The position numbers were made by a program, and so were the translations under genes. Positions 26,383-33,986 of a DNA stretch of 64,000 nucleotides are shown piece by piece. Source of the DNA: Microbacterium abyssi (GTDB lineage Bacteria > Actinomycetota > Actinomycetes > Actinomycetales > Microbacteriaceae); NCBI RefSeq assembly GCF_015277895.1, contig NZ_CP063815.1:3038001-3102000 (forward strand). The letters are read 5' to 3'. Each line of letters starts with the position of its first letter. The stretch's first letter is position 1. The notes beneath the pieces were generated by a model, which saw only the letters and a list, made by a program, of their open reading frames with translations, was not told the origin of the DNA and searched no databases.

Positions 26383-27126
26383 ATGACAGAAGCGGTCTAT
26401 CCCGACCTCGACGGCAAACTCGTCGTCGTCACCGGCGGCGGGCGAGGCATCGGGCTCGCGACGGTGCGCCGGTTCATCGGCCAGGGCGCCCGGGTGGTCG
26501 TGCTCGATCTGGCGGGCGACGCGGACGTCGATGCGGAGTTCATCGAGGTCGACGTGACGGATGCCGGTGCCGTGGCATCCGCGGCTGACAAGCTGACCGC
26601 ACGACTCGGCGCTCCCGATGTGGTGCTGAACGCCGCGGGTATCGTGCGCTCGGCGAGCGCGGAGGACATGTCGGCAGAGGACTGGACACGCGTGATCGAC
26701 GTCAACCTCTCCGGCACCTTCCACGTGTGCCAGGCCTTCGGCAGGCACATGCTCGCCGCCGGTCGCGGCGCAATCGTCAACATCGCATCGATGAGCGGGA
26801 CGGTGAGCAATTTCCCGCAGAAGCAGGTGAGCTACAACGCGTCCAAGGCCGGTGTGATGCACCTCACCAAGACCCTGGCCGGGGAATGGGCGGATCGCGG
26901 TGTGCGCGTGAACTCGGTCTCCCCCGGCTACATCGCCACGGATCTGACGGCTGCGCTGCTCGAGCGCGAGCCCGAGCTCGGCGAAGTGTGGCGTGAGAGA
27001 ACACCCACGGGCCGCCTGGGAACGCCAGACGAGGTCGCGTCGATCATCCTGTTCCTCGCCTCGGAGGCGTCGAGCCTGATGACCGGCTCCGACGTCATCG
27101 CCGACGGCGGATACACCGTCTGGTGA
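26383..27126 (+). CDS. SDR-family oxidoreductase, probable polyol or sugar dehydrogenase
   Basis: 247 residues, classical SDR. Cofactor loop VVTGGGRGIGLATV, NAAG in LNAAGIVRSAS, catalytic Ser in NIASMSGTVSN and Tyr-Lys in VSYNASKAGVMHLT are all intact, and the end is GSDVIADGGYTVW. An Asp at the end of the second strand (VVVLDLAGD) favours NAD over NADP. ATG 26383 is preceded by AAAGGAATGAGG. It lies at the end of the GH172-GH183 unit and may oxidise or reduce D-arabinose, D-ribulose or an arabinitol. A general 3-oxoacyl reductase is less likely in this setting. Confidence 0.88.
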   Translation: MTEAVYPDLDGKLVVVTGGGRGIGLATVRRFIGQGARVVVLDLAGDADVDAEFIEVDVTDAGAVASAADKLTARLGAPDVVLNAAGIVRSASAEDMSAEDWTRVIDVNLSGTFHVCQAFGRHMLAAGRGAIVNIASMSGTVSNFPQKQVSYNASKAGVMHLTKTLAGEWADRGVRVNSVSPGYIATDLTAALLEREPELGEVWRERTPTGRLGTPDEVASIILFLASEASSLMTGSDVIADGGYTVW

Positions 27127-27198
27127 CCAATCGCCCCCGTGCATAGCGTCGAGATGCGCGACGGCTTCGGTGAGGAGTTCGTGCAACGTGCGGCTCAC
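27127..27198 (-). pseudogene. Probable remnant of the partner gene of the MNT/HTH protein
   Basis: GTG 27198 overlaps the stop of the MNT/HTH gene (GTGA), and the frame reads MSRTLHELLTEAVAHLDAMH in good actinobacterial style. It then runs into the 3' end of the convergent SDR gene after about 24 codons. The most economical reading is the truncated N-terminus of a second cistron, such as a HEPN-type toxin, cut when the arabinan genes arrived. It could also be chance coding. Confidence 0.35.
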
Positions 27199-27683
27199 AG
27201 CGGTACCGCCTCGGCGAGCGCTCGTTCACGCGCGTACTCGGGCAACCCCCGCACCGGCACGACGTCGACGTGCGCGTCAAGAACAGCGGACAACTCGCGT
27301 TCGAGCCTCGACAGCGCTCCGAGACCCAACGCACGCGGAGTCTCGACGAGCATGTCGACGTCGGATTCCGGTGTCTCTGTTCGTCTCGCGACGCTCCCGA
27401 AGATGCGGGCATCGGTGACGTCGTATTTCGCGAGCAAGTCGATCATCTTCTCGCGCTGCTGCGCGACGCGCAGTGCCAACGGTCCCGGTGGCTTCTGACG
27501 CAACAACCGCGACACCTCGGGCTGACTTCGGCGCACGATCTGCGCGATCTCGCGCTGGGACAGCCCTGCGGACGCGGCGCGGTGCGTGGCATCGAGCAGC
27601 AGGTCGCGAGACTGGCGCTGCAGTGCGTCTGCTCGCGCCGCTTCGCTGCTGATCTCCTCAGCCAATCGCGTTCGCATATCCAT
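27195..27683 (-). CDS. HTH domain fused to a minimal nucleotidyltransferase (MNT)
   Basis: 162 residues. An HTH at about 40-63 (GLSQREIAQIVRRSQPEVSRLLR) is followed by a MNT domain with GSVARRTETPESDVDMLVE (96-114), where G96-S97 and the D108/D110 pair are the nucleotide and metal site. MNT proteins act as antitoxins to HEPN toxins by modifying them, and the fused HTH can repress the operon. The start codon directly abuts a perfect ATAGCA-GA-TGCTAT palindrome. A complete partner gene is not present downstream. Confidence 0.83.
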   Translation of the reverse strand: MDMRTRLAEEISSEAARADALQRQSRDLLLDATHRAASAGLSQREIAQIVRRSQPEVSRLLRQKPPGPLALRVAQQREKMIDLLAKYDVTDARIFGSVARRTETPESDVDMLVETPRALGLGALSRLERELSAVLDAHVDVVPVRGLPEYARERALAEAVPL

Positions 27684-27697
27684 ATAGCAGATGCTAT
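27684..27697. promoter_or_regulatory. Operator abutting the MNT/HTH start codon
   Basis: ATAGCA-GA-TGCTAT is a perfect 6-bp inverted repeat directly adjoining the ATG at 27683, leaving no room for a normal ribosome binding site. The transcript may be leaderless or start within the repeat. Autoregulation by the HTH domain is inferred. Confidence 0.6.
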
Positions 27698-27732
27698 CAC
27701 CCGGGTTCCCGCGTCTGGCTTACGATCGAGGC

Positions 27733-28758
27733 ATGACCGACTCTCCGCTCGTCCTGGTCGCCAACGCGGGCGACGGCGCCATCAGCACCTTCCGGCTCGG
27801 GGACGGACGGCTCGAGCGCCTGGCCGTCACCGACGGACTGCCGGGATGCTCGACCTTCGCCGTGGACGTCCCGCGCGACCTGGTCTATGCCGGCGTGAAG
27901 GGCGAGCCCGCCGGCATCCTGACTCTCTCGCTCGATCGCGAGAGCGGCCGACTCACGCAGGAGTCACGCCTCGACCTGCCGGACGGCGGCATGAACTACC
28001 TCGCGCTCGCGCGGAGCGGCGCCGGTCTGCTCGGCGCGTCGTATGGGGGCGGCTACGGCATCAGCTGCCCGATCGCAGGCGGCGTCGTGGGCGCGCCCGT
28101 GTCGAGGATCGAGTTCCCGAACCTTCACTCGGTCCTGCCCAGCGCCGACGGCCGCTTCGCCTACTTCGTCTCGCTCGGGGCCGACCTCGTGGCACAGTAC
28201 GCACTGACCGACGATCTGCGGCTCGAGCCGCTGGCGCCCGAGACGGTGGCTGCACCGGCGGGAAGCGGACCACGGCATCTCGTGCTGAATGACGCGCAGG
28301 ACGCCGTGTACGTGCTGACCGAGTTCTCCGGCGAGGTGCTGCACTACGGCCGCGACACGACCACCGGCGAACTCACGCTGCGCGGAGCGGCCACCGCCTA
28401 CGACACGGCCAAGGACCTGGGTCACAGCGTGTTCGGCGCGGACCCGCTCGCGAACCACTACATCTGGGGTGCGGACCTGCACTTCGGCGCGGGCGGCCGG
28501 CTGTGGAGCTCGGAGCGCACCGAGAGCACGCTGGGCGCCGTCTCTGTGACCGAAGACGGCTCGGTCTCGCCGCCGCAGCGCTTCACTGCCACGGAGACCC
28601 AGCCGCGCGGATTCGCCATCAGCCCCGATGGCGCCTACCTCGTCGCCGCGGGCGAGAGGTCGACGACCGTCTCGCTCTACGCCGTGCAAGACGACGAGCT
28701 CGAGCTCCTTCAGCGCGCCGAGACCGGCCAGGGCGCGAACTGGGTCCGCTTCGTCTGA
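27733..28758 (+). CDS. Lactonase family (YbhE-type seven-bladed propeller) protein
   Basis: 341 residues. Repeats such as FAVDVPRDLVYAGVKGEPAGILTLSLD, SVLPSADGRFAYFVSLGADLVAQYAL, RHLVLNDAQDAVYVLTEFSGEVLHY and RGFAISPDGAYLVAAGERSTTVSLYAV are the seven-bladed propeller of 6-phosphogluconolactonases and cyclic-ether lactonases. No signal peptide. ATG 27733 is used. Standing next to the SDR and the arabinan genes, it could hydrolyse an aldonolactone formed from D-arabinose, but it may equally be an unrelated pentose phosphate enzyme. Confidence 0.85.
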   Translation: MTDSPLVLVANAGDGAISTFRLGDGRLERLAVTDGLPGCSTFAVDVPRDLVYAGVKGEPAGILTLSLDRESGRLTQESRLDLPDGGMNYLALARSGAGLLGASYGGGYGISCPIAGGVVGAPVSRIEFPNLHSVLPSADGRFAYFVSLGADLVAQYALTDDLRLEPLAPETVAAPAGSGPRHLVLNDAQDAVYVLTEFSGEVLHYGRDTTTGELTLRGAATAYDTAKDLGHSVFGADPLANHYIWGADLHFGAGGRLWSSERTESTLGAVSVTEDGSVSPPQRFTATETQPRGFAISPDGAYLVAAGERSTTVSLYAVQDDELELLQRAETGQGANWVRFV

Positions 28759-28762
28759 GCCG

Positions 28763-29350
28763 TCACCGCCGCTGCAGCTGTTCGACCGCCCAGACCTGCA
28801 CTCGACCGACGACCTCTCCCGGCGACAGGTCGTCGGTGTCGATGATGGTCACCGGCCAGCGCGCGTCACCGGCCTGAAGTTCCGCCCACCGATCCCATCT
28901 CATCGGCACTGAACTGTCGACGCGGATGACCTCCGGCTGGAAGGCGGGATCCTTCGCGTGACGATGGAACCAGGCTCCGAATCGCAGATGATGCACGAGG
29001 GAATCGGCCGGCTCACCCCGGCCGATCAGGCGCGCCTCCTGCACCTCGGGCGAGGAATGCAGAACGCACACCGCGATGGCGTCGAGCCGATCGGCCGAAG
29101 GCGCGGCGAGCAGCTCACCCGGCGGCACCTGACCTGCGAGCAAGACATGCCGCCCGGCATCCTGCTCTTCGATCGCGAACCGGACCCAGTGCTCGATCGC
29201 ACCATGCCGCCACGCGGTGTCGGCACCGTCCGGAACGCCGATCGAATCGAACTCGACACACGTCACGTCCGGCCCGTGATCCGACTCCTCCAGCGCCGCG
29301 AGCACGGTCGATTTTCCGACCCCGCTCGCTCCGGTGACCGAGAGGAGCAT
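28763..29350 (-). CDS. P-loop nucleotide/small-molecule kinase-like protein
   Basis: 195 residues. The N-terminus MLLSVTGASGVGKSTVLAAL is a Walker A loop (G-A-S-G-V-G-K-S-T). VLLAGQVPPGELLAAPSADRL and RLIGRG are consistent with a nucleoside-kinase-like fold with a lid. The C-terminus (VTIIDTDDLSPGEVVGRVQVWAVEQL) resembles AAA_18/AAA_33-type kinases. Its start lies 2 bases after the stop of the ABC permease gene, so it may be cotranscribed with the importer. The substrate is unknown. Confidence 0.75.
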   Translation of the reverse strand: MLLSVTGASGVGKSTVLAALEESDHGPDVTCVEFDSIGVPDGADTAWRHGAIEHWVRFAIEEQDAGRHVLLAGQVPPGELLAAPSADRLDAIAVCVLHSSPEVQEARLIGRGEPADSLVHHLRFGAWFHRHAKDPAFQPEVIRVDSSVPMRWDRWAELQAGDARWPVTIIDTDDLSPGEVVGRVQVWAVEQLQRR

Positions 29351-29352
29351 TC

Positions 29353-30249
29353 CTACTTGAGCCCTGCCATCTTGATGTTGCCGATGATCTGGCGCTGGAA
29401 GATGAGGAACAGGATGACCACGGGCGCAGCCGCGAGCACCGATCCCGCCATCAGGAGTCCCAGCTCGGTCGAACGCTCGGAGCGGAACGTGGCGAGATAC
29501 TGCTGCACGACGAAGCGCTCAGGGCTCGTGATCGTCAGGATCGGCCAGACATACGAGTTCCAGTAGGCCAGGAATGCGGTGATGCCCATCACGACGAACG
29601 GCGGCTTCGACAGCGGCAGGAAGACCCGCACGAAGATCGCGAATCGTCCGCAGCCGTCCAGCATCGCCGCCTCTTCGAGGCTCGCCGGGATGTTCAGGTA
29701 GAACTGGCGGATGAAGAACACCGTGGCCGCGCTCGCGGCACCCGGGAGCACCAGGACCGCGAGGGTGTCGAGCATCGACAGCTTCGTCACCACGATGAAG
29801 CTCGTCAGCAGGATCGTCATGGCCGGGATGAACATCGTGGTGATGACGATCGTCCAGATGGTCCGCTTGAACCGGAACTCCAGTCGCGCGAACGCGTAGG
29901 CGGCCAGCGAGTTCACCGTGAGGCTGAGGAGCGTGAACAGCACGGCGCCCATGAACGTCCACCCCATGGTGAGCGTGAACGTGGGGTCCGAAAGGATCTG
30001 GACGTAGTTCTCCCACCTCCACACCTCGGGGAAGAACTGGAACGGGGTCTGGATGACCTCGGTCTTCGATTTGAAGCCGGCGATCACCATCCACGCCAGC
30101 GGGAAGAGCGCGGCGATGAGGAAGATCAGACCGGCGATCAGCTTGCCGATGAGCACCAGCCACGATCCCGGTGTGCGCGGCAGCGGCTTGCGCTTGGGCT
30201 CCTTGCCCGCGAGAACGATGCGGGTCGTCGTGTCCTGGATCACAGCCAT
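29353..30249 (-). CDS. Carbohydrate ABC transporter permease, MalG type
   Basis: 298 residues with six membrane helices. The ATPase-contact loop EEAAMLDGCGRFAIFVRVFLPLSKP (about 205-230) carries the EAA motif of CUT1 permeases. It is the third gene of the SBP-MalF-MalG set. Like most CUT1 systems it should share a distant ATPase (MsmK/MalK type), since no ATPase gene is nearby. Predicted cargo is D-arabino-oligosaccharide from GH183 action. Confidence 0.92.
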   Translation of the reverse strand: MAVIQDTTTRIVLAGKEPKRKPLPRTPGSWLVLIGKLIAGLIFLIAALFPLAWMVIAGFKSKTEVIQTPFQFFPEVWRWENYVQILSDPTFTLTMGWTFMGAVLFTLLSLTVNSLAAYAFARLEFRFKRTIWTIVITTMFIPAMTILLTSFIVVTKLSMLDTLAVLVLPGAASAATVFFIRQFYLNIPASLEEAAMLDGCGRFAIFVRVFLPLSKPPFVVMGITAFLAYWNSYVWPILTITSPERFVVQQYLATFRSERSTELGLLMAGSVLAAAPVVILFLIFQRQIIGNIKMAGLK

Positions 30250-30250
30250 C

Positions 30251-31177
30251 TCAGTCCACCAGCCTCTCCGAGTTGACGAATCTGAAGACCACGGCCGAAA
30301 CCGTGCCCAGCACGACGAACATCAGCAGCGCCGCGGCGATCGAGTAGCCGACGTTGATGTCGTTGCGGAAGTGATTGAAGATGAACAGGTTCGGCAGCAT
30401 GGTCGAATCCAGCGGCCCGCCGTTGGTCATGACGAGAGGCAGCTCGAACTGCTGGATCGCGGCCACGAAGCCGGTGATCAGCAGGTACAGGAGGATATTC
30501 TTCATCTGCGGAAGGGTGATGAAGGCGGTCTTCTGCCACCAGTTCGCGCCCTCCATCGCCGCCGCCTCGTAGAACTCCTGCGGGATGTCCACCATCGCGG
30601 CCACCATGATCAGCGAGGTCAGGCCCATGCCCAGCCAGATCGCCGGGACGGCGATGGCGAGCAGCGCCCAGGCGGGGTCACCGATCCACGCGATCGGGTC
30701 GATGCCGAACAGCGCGAGGAACCAGTTGAGCAGACCGCCTGAGTAGTCGTAGATCAGCACGAAGATGATCGACGTGATCACCGCGGAGATGATCGTCGGG
30801 ATGTAGATGCTGACCTTGAGGATGCCGGCGAACCGCTTGCCGACGCTGACCACGAGGCTGGCGAACAGGAACGCCAGGACCAGCATGGGCGGCACCGTCA
30901 TCGCGACGAACACGAAGCCTCGGCCGACCGACGCCCAGAACAGCGGGTCGGACATCACGTCGATGAAGTTCTTCCAGCCGACGAACTCGGGATCCTTGTA
31001 GAAGCTCCAGTTCTGGAACGACAGGTAGCCCGCGTAGATCGCCGGCCAGATCACGAAGATCCCCAGGAGCCCTACGACCGGCAACAGGAACCAGTACGCG
31101 ATCTTGTCGTCCCGGAATCGATGCCGGTTCTGCCTCTGCCGGATCATCCGGCGCTCTTGCACAGCTTGACTGGCCAT
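30251..31177 (-). CDS. Carbohydrate ABC transporter permease, MalF type
   Basis: 308 residues with six or more membrane helices. The EAA loop is PQEFYEAAAMEGANWWQKTAFITLPQMK. ATG 31177 follows GAGG, and the stop is one base from the MalG start, so the two are coupled. It pairs with the MalG-type subunit to form the channel. A large palindrome separates it from the solute-binding protein gene and should lower its expression relative to that protein. Confidence 0.92.
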   Translation of the reverse strand: MASQAVQERRMIRQRQNRHRFRDDKIAYWFLLPVVGLLGIFVIWPAIYAGYLSFQNWSFYKDPEFVGWKNFIDVMSDPLFWASVGRGFVFVAMTVPPMLVLAFLFASLVVSVGKRFAGILKVSIYIPTIISAVITSIIFVLIYDYSGGLLNWFLALFGIDPIAWIGDPAWALLAIAVPAIWLGMGLTSLIMVAAMVDIPQEFYEAAAMEGANWWQKTAFITLPQMKNILLYLLITGFVAAIQQFELPLVMTNGGPLDSTMLPNLFIFNHFRNDINVGYSIAAALLMFVVLGTVSAVVFRFVNSERLVD

Positions 31178-31200
31178 GTCCACCTCGTCGTTCGGTGCGT

Positions 31201-31241
31201 CACGGTTCGGGGGCCGGGATCATCCCGGCCCCCGAACCGTG
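31201..31241. terminator. 41-bp perfect palindrome after the solute-binding protein gene
   Basis: Arms 31201-31220 (CACGGTTCGGGGGCCGGGAT) and 31222-31241 are exactly complementary around a single base. Any RNA hairpin would have about 18 GC-rich pairs. On the minus strand it begins 5 bases after the binding-protein stop and ends 24 bases before the MalF start. It has no U-tract, so partial termination or protection of the upstream mRNA from 3' exonucleases, as at malE-malF, is the likely role. Confidence 0.85.
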
Positions 31242-31246
31242 CGCGG

Positions 31247-32611
31247 TCAGTTCTTCGGTGCCTTCTCGGCCAGGCCGTCGCGGTCGATCACGGTCTGGAT
31301 CGCGTTGTTCGCGGTCTTGATCGCGTCATCCGCGGATGCTGCGCCCTTCATGACCGACTCGAATGCGGTTCCCACCGCGAGCGAGACGTCCCAGGGGTAG
31401 GTGGGCTCGGGGATCGCCGTCGGAGCGATCTCGTTGACGATGACGTCCGACCAAGGAGCGTCGGCAGCCGCGTCGTCGTCGGCCACGGCATCCTGCACCG
31501 ACTGACGGACGGGCACCTTCGTGAACTGCGTGTTCACGAAGAACGGCACGACGTTCTCCGGGTCGCCGGCGATCGCCCAGCTGAGGAACTCACCTGCCGC
31601 TTCCGCGTTCGCGGTCTTGGCGTCGATGACCCACTTGAAGTTGCCGAGCGTCGTGGCGGTGCGGTCGTCGGATCCCTCGGCGTTCGGGAATGCTCCGATT
31701 CCGGTGGAGCCGAGCAGGTCGGGGTAGTCCGAGCCGATCTCCGACATCATCCACGAACCCGAGACCTTGAAGGCGACCTTCTGCTCGCCGAAGTCCTTGC
31801 CCTCGACGTACGCGGCGAGCGGCTGCTTGGGCATGTAGCCGTTGTCCCACAGCGCCTTGTACTGCTCCATCATCGCGCGATAGCCGTCGTCGTCGATGTT
31901 CGGTGCGGTCCAGTCGTCGGTGAGGGCGGTGTGACCCGCGAAGTTGTACTGCTGTCCGACCGAGGACCACGCGAAGGTCGCGGCATCCTGCGCGGGCGAG
32001 ATGCAGTACTGGCCGCTGGCGAGGGTGGGCTGGATCTTCTCGCAGGCCGCCATCAGCTCCTCCCAGGTCTCCGGGCCGTTCTCGGAGTCGACGCCGGCGG
32101 CGTCGAGCAGGTCCTTGTTCCAGAACAGCACGGCCTGGGGCTCGAGCAGCAGCGGGTACGCGTAATAGGTGCCGTCGATCTCGGACACCGGCTTGGCGGC
32201 GTCGATGATCTCCTCGAGGGCGTCGGCGGGGACGATCCCGTCGAGCTCATGCAGCTGCCCGGCGTTGACGGCATCCTGGATGCTGCCCGGGTGGGTGTAG
32301 ACGTCGGGTGCCTTGCCCGCGGCCTGCGCAGCCTTCATCTTCTGGTCCCACGCGTCGGCGGGAACCTCGGTGTCGACGACCTTGATCTCGTCCTGCGACT
32401 CGTTGAACTCCTTGACGATGTTCTCGTACCACTCGTTCTCCACAGGGGTGAAGGTGCGGTGCCAGAACTGGATGGTGGTGACGCCGGACTCGTCGCCGTT
32501 GTCCGCCGATTCTCCCGGCGTGCTCGACCCGCAGCCGGAGAGGGCGAGCGTGCCGACCGTCACCGCACCCACTGCGGCGATCACGGCACGACGTGTGCGT
32601 GTGATTCTCAT
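31247..32611 (-). CDS. Extracellular solute-binding lipoprotein of the arabinan ABC importer
   Basis: 454 residues, SBP family 1. Lipoprotein signal MRITRTRRAVIAAVG...LALSGC gives surface anchoring at the lipobox Cys. TTIQFWHRTFTPVENEWYENIVKEFNESQ, GKAPDVYTHPGSIQDAV and YYAYPLLLEPQAVLFWNKDLLDAAGV are the usual oligosaccharide-binding regions. It is first in its operon, with a GAAATCGATTTC operator in the promoter at 32689. Cargo is inferred from the flanking GH183, GH172 and GH116 genes. Confidence 0.92.
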   Translation of the reverse strand: MRITRTRRAVIAAVGAVTVGTLALSGCGSSTPGESADNGDESGVTTIQFWHRTFTPVENEWYENIVKEFNESQDEIKVVDTEVPADAWDQKMKAAQAAGKAPDVYTHPGSIQDAVNAGQLHELDGIVPADALEEIIDAAKPVSEIDGTYYAYPLLLEPQAVLFWNKDLLDAAGVDSENGPETWEELMAACEKIQPTLASGQYCISPAQDAATFAWSSVGQQYNFAGHTALTDDWTAPNIDDDGYRAMMEQYKALWDNGYMPKQPLAAYVEGKDFGEQKVAFKVSGSWMMSEIGSDYPDLLGSTGIGAFPNAEGSDDRTATTLGNFKWVIDAKTANAEAAGEFLSWAIAGDPENVVPFFVNTQFTKVPVRQSVQDAVADDDAAADAPWSDVIVNEIAPTAIPEPTYPWDVSLAVGTAFESVMKGAASADDAIKTANNAIQTVIDRDGLAEKAPKN

Positions 32612-32688
32612 GGTTTCTCCTCAGGAACACGACTCGTCCTCGAGTCGGGGCTGTGTGCGGCAACTGTGCCGTACGCGTCACGCTAGAC

Positions 32689-32700
32689 GAAATCGATTTC
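32689..32700. promoter_or_regulatory. LacI operator in the arabinan ABC importer promoter
   Basis: A perfect GAAATCGATTTC lies between a minus-strand TTGCGC (32703-32708) and TAGCGT (32680-32685), spacing 17. The same geometry as at 22755 supports repression by the LacI protein at 22912. Confidence 0.82.
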
Positions 32701-32720
32701 ATGCGCAAGCGCTTCGTTCG

Positions 32721-33872
32721 TCAGGACGTGTGCTCCAGGTGCGCCGAGAACCAGAACACGTTGTAGGGACCCCAGAGCGACAGCGTGAAATACACCGTCC
32801 GGCCGTCCTCCGAGACGTATCGCGGGTTCATGTACGGCGAGTACAGACCCGGATAGTCGCCGGCCGACACGAGCTCGGCCGGGTCGCCCCACGGACCCCA
32901 CGGCGTGATGCCCTCACGGATGTACGCGTTGCCGGCATCCGAGTAGGTCATCAGCCAGCGATCGAGGTAGGTCGACCACATCACGGAGAGCTCGCCGATC
33001 GTGCCGTCGACGACGGTCTCGGCATCCGCCATGTCGGCGCTCCACCGCGGTGTCTGGCCGTCGACGCCGGCGAAGTACGAGTACGCGCTCTGGTCTTCGA
33101 CGGATGCCTCGTCGGCCGGCACGCGCATCAGCTGGACCCCGCCGAACCTGCCGGCGGGGATCGACCAGAGGTAGATGTAGTCCTGGCCGCTCTCGGTGAC
33201 CTGAGCGGTGGCGACCTGGATGAAGTTCGAGTCGCCGGGCCACTGGACACCCTCGACCGGATCCCAGGATTCGCCGCCGTCCCGCGAGACGATGAGCGCC
33301 GAGTGGTTCGCGTCCCAGGCGCCGGGCTCGCCCCAGTGGCGCACCGACATGTACGACACGTAGATCGTCTCGCCGATCGCGAAGCCGTAGGTGGGGATCT
33401 TGGTGACCTCGCCGCCGGCCTCGTTCGCATCGTGGTCGCCCTCGATCAGGGCTGCGGCGAGGCCGACATCGTCGGAGACCCAGCCGTCGAAAGTGATGCC
33501 GTCGGCCGGATCGTCGTCGGTCGTCCACGCCGACACGTTGGAGCGCCAGAAGCCGCCCTGCCCGCCGATCAACTCCGGATCACGCTCGCCGAAGGTGTCG
33601 CCGAACAGGAAGAACGTCCTGTCGCCGACGTTCACCATCGATCCGAGATCGGTGCCCGCGACCGACACCGAGGCGGTGTCGTTCATCGCGTCGGGCCCGG
33701 TGAGCTGCGCGATCTCGGTGACCTCCGAGACGCCTTCGAGCACGAATGGCTTGTCCGGATCGGGATCGACGCTCACGGCGCCACCGCCGGAGCAGGCTGC
33801 GAGCGAAAGGGACAGAACCGCGGATGCCACGACGGCGGTCCAGCGGGTGAGCATACGGCGTTCACGGGACAT
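32721..33872 (-). CDS. GH183 (DUF4185) lipoprotein, predicted endo-D-arabinanase
   Basis: 383 residues. The N-terminus has a basic start, a hydrophobic stretch and lipobox LAAC, so it is anchored outside. DUF4185 marks are clear: RTFFLFGDTFGE (about 83-94), FWRSNVSAW, then MSVRHWGEPGAWDANHSALIVSRDGGESW and YSPYMNPRYVSEDGRTVYFTLSLWGPYNVFW at the end. The Asp in FGDTF is a candidate catalytic acid. GH183 enzymes cut the alpha-D-arabinan backbone of arabinogalactan and lipoarabinomannan. ATG 33872 follows AGGAGG. It is divergent from the unknown gene at 33987 with an operator between them. Confidence 0.88.
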   Translation of the reverse strand: MSRERRMLTRWTAVVASAVLSLSLAACSGGGAVSVDPDPDKPFVLEGVSEVTEIAQLTGPDAMNDTASVSVAGTDLGSMVNVGDRTFFLFGDTFGERDPELIGGQGGFWRSNVSAWTTDDDPADGITFDGWVSDDVGLAAALIEGDHDANEAGGEVTKIPTYGFAIGETIYVSYMSVRHWGEPGAWDANHSALIVSRDGGESWDPVEGVQWPGDSNFIQVATAQVTESGQDYIYLWSIPAGRFGGVQLMRVPADEASVEDQSAYSYFAGVDGQTPRWSADMADAETVVDGTIGELSVMWSTYLDRWLMTYSDAGNAYIREGITPWGPWGDPAELVSAGDYPGLYSPYMNPRYVSEDGRTVYFTLSLWGPYNVFWFSAHLEHTS

Positions 33873-33901
33873 GATCCTCCTCGATCGGAGCCCACTCTAG
33901 C

Positions 33902-33913
33902 GAAATCGATTTC
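33902..33913. promoter_or_regulatory. LacI operator in the GH183/unknown-gene divergent promoter
   Basis: A perfect GAAATCGATTTC lies 30 bases from the GH183 start and 74 bases from the start of the divergent gene. On the minus strand TAGAGT follows two bases after the palindrome, as in the other two perfect sites. It should place both genes in the arabinan regulon. Confidence 0.8.
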
Positions 33914-33986
33914 AACCGACTACGTTGATTTCTCACACCGATCCGACGTCGCCACACCCCGCACATCCCCCGAAAGGACTACTCCG

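Noticed and set aside
26128..27198. Continuous 356-residue minus-strand frame from GTG 27198
   Set aside because: Beyond the first 24 codons it is a low-complexity shadow of the SDR gene. Only the short N-terminal part is kept, as a possible remnant.
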